This document shows positions 7,918 through 10,361 of a stretch of 10,361 nt of DNA, in pieces. The DNA comes from Candidatus Hydrogenedentota bacterium (GTDB lineage Bacteria; Hydrogenedentota; Hydrogenedentia; Hydrogenedentales; SCBR16-9): NCBI GenBank assembly GCA_007116095.1, contig SKJD01000036.1, positions 1 through 10,361 on the forward strand, given 5' to 3'. Below the pieces are notes generated by a model. The model made no database searches, was not told where the DNA came from, and worked only from the letters and a program-made list of their open reading frames with translations. Each line of letters opens with the position of its first letter. The stretch's first letter is position 1. The position numbers and the translations under genes are program-made.

Positions 7918-8367
7918 ATGCAACACATGGATGAGCCGTATGTCGCGTCTCTTATGGAACGGCTCCGCGCCATACCGGAAGATGCGACGCCCCGCTGGGG
8001 CAGCATGACCCGCGATCAGCTCATCCGCCACCTGATTTGGCTGGTGCGCCATTCCATGGACCGCTCAAAGGCCGTGCCTTTCATGGGCAACTGGTTCACT
8101 GTCCGGGTATTGGCCCCCTTGATGGTGCGCGGCTGGCTCCCGATGCCAAAAAACCTGAAGATGCCGGCCCTGATGCTTCGGGCGTCCCAACAGGAGCAGG
8201 GCGACCTCGAGACCCTGCACGCACTATTGGAGGATTACCTGGCCCAGGTGCAGGAAGGCTCCCTGGCGCCGGCGGCGCATCCCATCTTCGGTGACATCGG
8301 GGTAGATGGCTGGGAGCAGGTTCATCTGCGGCATTTCGAGCATCATCTACGCCAGTTCGGAGTCTGA
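7918..8367 (+). CDS. DUF1569 / DinB-like protein, 149 aa
   Basis: This is a probable member of the DUF1569 branch of the DinB/YfiT four-helix-bundle superfamily. Members often bind a metal through three histidines; the substrate is unknown. Features seen are an N-terminal WGSMTRDQLIRHL (27-39) with candidate ligand His38, and the C-terminal block HPIFGDIGVDGW (121-132) followed by HLRHFEHHLRQFGV, giving candidate ligands His139, His142 and His143. HP.FG, then W, then HHLRQFG is the hallmark I recognise for this family. The length is typical. The start at 7918 is chosen because GGGGAGG lies 5 nt before it (7906-7912) and the family homology begins there. The open frame continues upstream to 7708 without protein-like sequence. 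There is no signal peptide. It is co-directional with parA, 142 bp away, but parA has its own promoter. Any role, such as a bacillithiol- or mycothiol-dependent transferase as in some relatives, is unproven. Confidence 0.82.
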   Translation: MQHMDEPYVASLMERLRAIPEDATPRWGSMTRDQLIRHLIWLVRHSMDRSKAVPFMGNWFTVRVLAPLMVRGWLPMPKNLKMPALMLRASQQEQGDLETLHALLEDYLAQVQEGSLAPAAHPIFGDIGVDGWEQVHLRHFEHHLRQFGV

Positions 8368-8429
8368 AATATTCACCACATGGCCGCCGTGGGGCAGATG
8401 CCAAGACAGTCAATAACAGGGCGGCGCAA

Positions 8430-8458
8430 TTGACTTACCCGCAGCCGAAACGTATCAT
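8430..8458 (+). promoter_or_regulatory. Sigma70-like promoter for parAB
   Basis: TTGACT (8430-8435), a 17-nt spacer and TATCAT (8453-8458) make a near-consensus promoter. Initiation near 8465 leaves a leader of about 45 nt. The -10 lies inside the palindrome CGTATCATACG (8451-8461), which could be an operator. A second possible -10, TATACT (8467-8472), has no matched -35. Confidence 0.6.
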
Positions 8459-8509
8459 ACGCATTTTATACTGGGGCGCACCCCCTACCCTCCGAGGAAA
8501 TTACGAATA

Positions 8510-9268
8510 ATGGGACGAATTATCGCCATCGCCAACCAAAAAGGCGGCGTTGGGAAAACCACTACAGCAGTCAACCTGGCGGCGTGTCTTACCGCCCTGG
8601 AGCATGACACGCTGTTGATCGATCTGGACCCCCAGGGCAACGCCACCCAGGGCTGCGGTGTGGATAAAAATGAGATAAGCGCCAGTTTATATGATATTAT
8701 GATCGACGACATGCCGGTCGATGAGGCCCTGGTGGAAACTTCCATGGACGGTCTCCTGCTCATCCCCTCCAACCGCGATCTGGTCGGGGCGGAAGTGGAG
8801 CTGGTCGAGGCCGAACGGCGTGAGTTCAAGCTGCGAGACCAGATTTACCCGATCCGGGACGCCTTCGAATACATTATTATCGACTGCCCCCCTTCCCTCA
8901 GTCTGTTGACCCTGAACGGGTTGGTGGCGGCGGATGATGTCATTATCACCTTGCAGTGCGAGTACTTCGCACTGGAGGGCCTGAGCGAGCTGTTGAACAC
9001 CATCATCCTGGTGCGGGATACGCTGAACCCCGATTTACAGGTCAACGGGGTGCTGCTGACCATGTTCCAGCATACGAACCTGAGCCGGCAGGTGGTGGAA
9101 GACGTACGCAACCATCTGGGTGACAAGGTATTCGAGACGGTCATACCCCGAAACGTCACCCTGGGGGAAGCGCCGAGCTATGGCATGCCCATCATCATGT
9201 ATGACATCAAGTCGGCCGGCGCGCTAGCCTATCAAACACTTGCCAAGGAGTTGATATCACGTGGCTAA
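8510..9268 (+). CDS. parA: Chromosome partitioning ATPase ParA (Soj), 252 aa
   Basis: This is a Walker-type ATPase that binds DNA non-specifically as an ATP dimer and drives ParB-parS complexes apart to segregate chromosomes. The deviant Walker A motif is at 11-18 (KGGVGKTT), with the signature lysine Lys11 and the P-loop Lys16. Walker A-prime is at 36-44 (LIDLDPQGN). Walker B is at 122-130 (IIIDCPPSL). Soj-family features are LIPSNRDLVGAEVELV (84-99), the EYFALEGLSEL block (151-161) and GVLLTMF (180-186). There is no N-terminal HTH domain and the length is that of chromosomal Soj proteins, so autoregulation by ParA itself is unlikely. The ATG at 8510 has GAGGA 11 nt upstream (8494-8498), a slightly long spacing, and the protein begins exactly at the family start. 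It overlaps parB by 8 nt. Confidence 0.96.
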   Translation: MGRIIAIANQKGGVGKTTTAVNLAACLTALEHDTLLIDLDPQGNATQGCGVDKNEISASLYDIMIDDMPVDEALVETSMDGLLLIPSNRDLVGAEVELVEAERREFKLRDQIYPIRDAFEYIIIDCPPSLSLLTLNGLVAADDVIITLQCEYFALEGLSELLNTIILVRDTLNPDLQVNGVLLTMFQHTNLSRQVVEDVRNHLGDKVFETVIPRNVTLGEAPSYGMPIIMYDIKSAGALAYQTLAKELISRG

Positions 9269-10223
9269 CCCCAAGAAAAAAGCATTGGGCCGGGGCCTGG
9301 GGGCCTTGATCCAGCGCAGTGATTCGGATTCGCCACGTGCGGAACGTCAGGAGGCTGCGGTCTCGGAACCTGCGCCCGCGGCGCAGCAGGCTGCGCCAGC
9401 CCCGGAACCCACGAACCTGTCGGACGGCTCACGCCTGCTGGAACTGGACCCGCGCAGCCTGGAGCGCAATCCCCAGCAACCCCGCGAGCAATTTGATGAA
9501 GCAGCCCTGGAAGAACTCGCCGCCTCCATCAAACAGGACGGCGTACAGGAGCCGGTGCTGGTGCGTCAGGTGGGCGAGCGCTACGAGATCATCAGCGGGG
9601 AACGGCGGGTGCGCGCCAGCATCATGGCGGACCTGGAGAAAGTCCCGGTGGTCTGCCGCGAGGTCTCCGACCGGGACATGCTCAAGCTGGGGCTCATCGA
9701 GAATATCCAGCGCGAAGACCTGAACGCCATGGAAACCGCCCGGGCCTACCGCCGGCTGGTGGATGAATTTTCCTGGACCCAAGAGGAATTGGCGGACCAG
9801 GTGGGCAAGAAACGCGCCACCGTGGCGAATTTCCTGCGGCTCTTACAGCTTCCGAAGGTGGTGCAGGACTACCTGGCCGAGGGCGCGATCAGCATGGGCC
9901 ATGCCCGGGCTTTGCTGGCGGTGGAGAATGTGGCGACGCAGCTTTCACTGGCACGAAAGATTGTGGAGCAGGGGGTTTCCGTGCGGCAGGCGGAAAAACT
10001 GGCCGCGGAAACAAAGCTACCACCGTCTGAAGTCAAACCGAAGCCCCCGAAAGACCCCAATATCGCAGCCATTGAGGACCGATTACGCCGGAGTCTGGGC
10101 GCCAAGGTGGCCCTGCGTACGCAACCCAAGGGCGGCGGCAAGATAGAGATTGAATATTTTAACAATGAGGAACTGGAGCGCATCCTGCAGCTCCTCAAGG
10201 GGCCGAGTGCGGACCCGTTTTAG
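9261..10223 (+). CDS. parB: Chromosome partitioning protein ParB (Spo0J), 320 aa
   Basis: This is a CTP-dependent DNA clamp that loads at parS, spreads along DNA and stimulates ParA. The N-terminus has the ParA-stimulating segment ALGRGLGALI (8-17). A low-complexity Ala/Pro/Glu-rich linker follows (about 28-52). The ParB/Srx-like CTPase fold begins at about 58, with NPQQPREQFD (70-79), ISGERRVRA (111-119), which is the CTP-binding GERR motif, and ENIQREDLNAME (147-158). The HTH that reads parS lies at about 173-198 (TQEELADQVGKKRATVANFL). A charged linker rich in Pro and Lys (250-268) leads to the C-terminal dimerisation domain (about 270-316). The start is GTG at 9261, with AAGGAG 10 nt upstream inside parA, so translation is probably coupled. 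The length is a little above the usual 280-300 because of the two linkers. All key motifs look intact. Confidence 0.96.
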   Translation: MANPKKKALGRGLGALIQRSDSDSPRAERQEAAVSEPAPAAQQAAPAPEPTNLSDGSRLLELDPRSLERNPQQPREQFDEAALEELAASIKQDGVQEPVLVRQVGERYEIISGERRVRASIMADLEKVPVVCREVSDRDMLKLGLIENIQREDLNAMETARAYRRLVDEFSWTQEELADQVGKKRATVANFLRLLQLPKVVQDYLAEGAISMGHARALLAVENVATQLSLARKIVEQGVSVRQAEKLAAETKLPPSEVKPKPPKDPNIAAIEDRLRRSLGAKVALRTQPKGGGKIEIEYFNNEELERILQLLKGPSADPF

Positions 10224-10239
10224 GGCACGGCAAAAAATA

Positions 10240-10337
10240 TGGAGTAGCAAACTTCAGTTTGCGTGAACTTGAGGGGTTTCGCATCAAAACCCTTTGTGCA
10301 AGTGCACAAAGGGCGCAAACTAAAGTTTGCTACTCCA
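10240..10337. repeat. Nested palindromic intergenic element downstream of parB
   Basis: Two 24-bp arms (10240-10263 and 10314-10337) are inverted repeats with one mismatch (C10255 opposite A10322). Each arm is itself palindromic: GCAAACT-TC-AGTTTGC at 10247-10262 and GCAAACT-AA-AGTTTGC at 10315-10330. Between them is a third perfect hairpin, CCCTTTGTGCA-AG-TGCACAAAGGG (10290-10313). The region is noncoding and starts 16 nt after the parB stop. The symmetrical architecture suggests a REP-like or MITE-like dispersed element. It may also end parAB transcription, though no T tract follows the stem. No transposase is seen. Confidence 0.7.
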
Positions 10338-10361
10338 GAATAAAACATATAGAAAATCATA

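Noticed and set aside
9258..9263. CACGTG at the parA-parB overlap, and another at 9334-9339, as possible parS sites
   Set aside because: parS is close to TGTTTCACGTGAAACA. Only the central CACGTG matches here and the flanks disagree, so neither is a convincing parS. The true sites probably lie elsewhere.

Overview
The window looks like an ordinary stretch of bacterial chromosome, GC-rich in the genes and AT-richer between them. It carries two housekeeping blocks, glutamate synthase (gltB-gltD, minus strand) and chromosome partitioning (parA-parB, plus strand), plus one small unrecognised gene family. Clear Shine-Dalgarno (SD) sites, sigma70-like promoter boxes and intrinsic terminators support a bacterial genome. 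The phylum is not certain. A ParB with the LGRGLGALI motif and a Soj-type ParA without an N-terminal HTH point to a chromosomal par locus. The DUF1569/DinB-like gene and the GACGC-type GltB N-terminus would fit a Planctomycetota- or Hydrogenedentota-like lineage, but this is a low-confidence inference from memory.

Layout: 1-228 has no gene but holds two minus-strand intrinsic terminators. 229-889 holds three tandem minus-strand genes for small proteins of 49, 53 and 46 residues. They share an ungapped N-terminal motif (L/I-K/Q-x-I-S/T-K/Q-x-P-x-x-A-Q), a hydrophobic middle and a glycine pair near the C-terminus. This is the most interesting part of the window. 890-1137 is their upstream region, with a weak promoter. 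1132-1174 is the terminator of the glutamate synthase operon. gltD (1208-2746) and gltB (2736-7289) overlap by 11 nt and are read leftward as gltB then gltD.

7290-7917 is a 628-bp divergent intergenic region with a good sigma70-like promoter for gltB (long leader of about 210 nt) and another for the rightward genes. 7918-8367 encodes a DUF1569/DinB-like protein. parA (8510-9268) and parB (9261-10223) overlap by 8 nt behind a near-consensus promoter. The right end (10240-10337) is a nested palindromic element with the look of a dispersed intergenic repeat.

Functionally, GltB and GltD form the NADPH-dependent glutamate synthase that, with glutamine synthetase, assimilates ammonium. ParA and ParB act on parS sites to segregate chromosomes; no convincing parS lies in this window. 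A 16-bp sequence, CCGAAACGTATSATAC, sits over the predicted -10 boxes of both gltB and parA. A related core lies at the small-gene promoter, hinting at a shared operator or recurrent motif.
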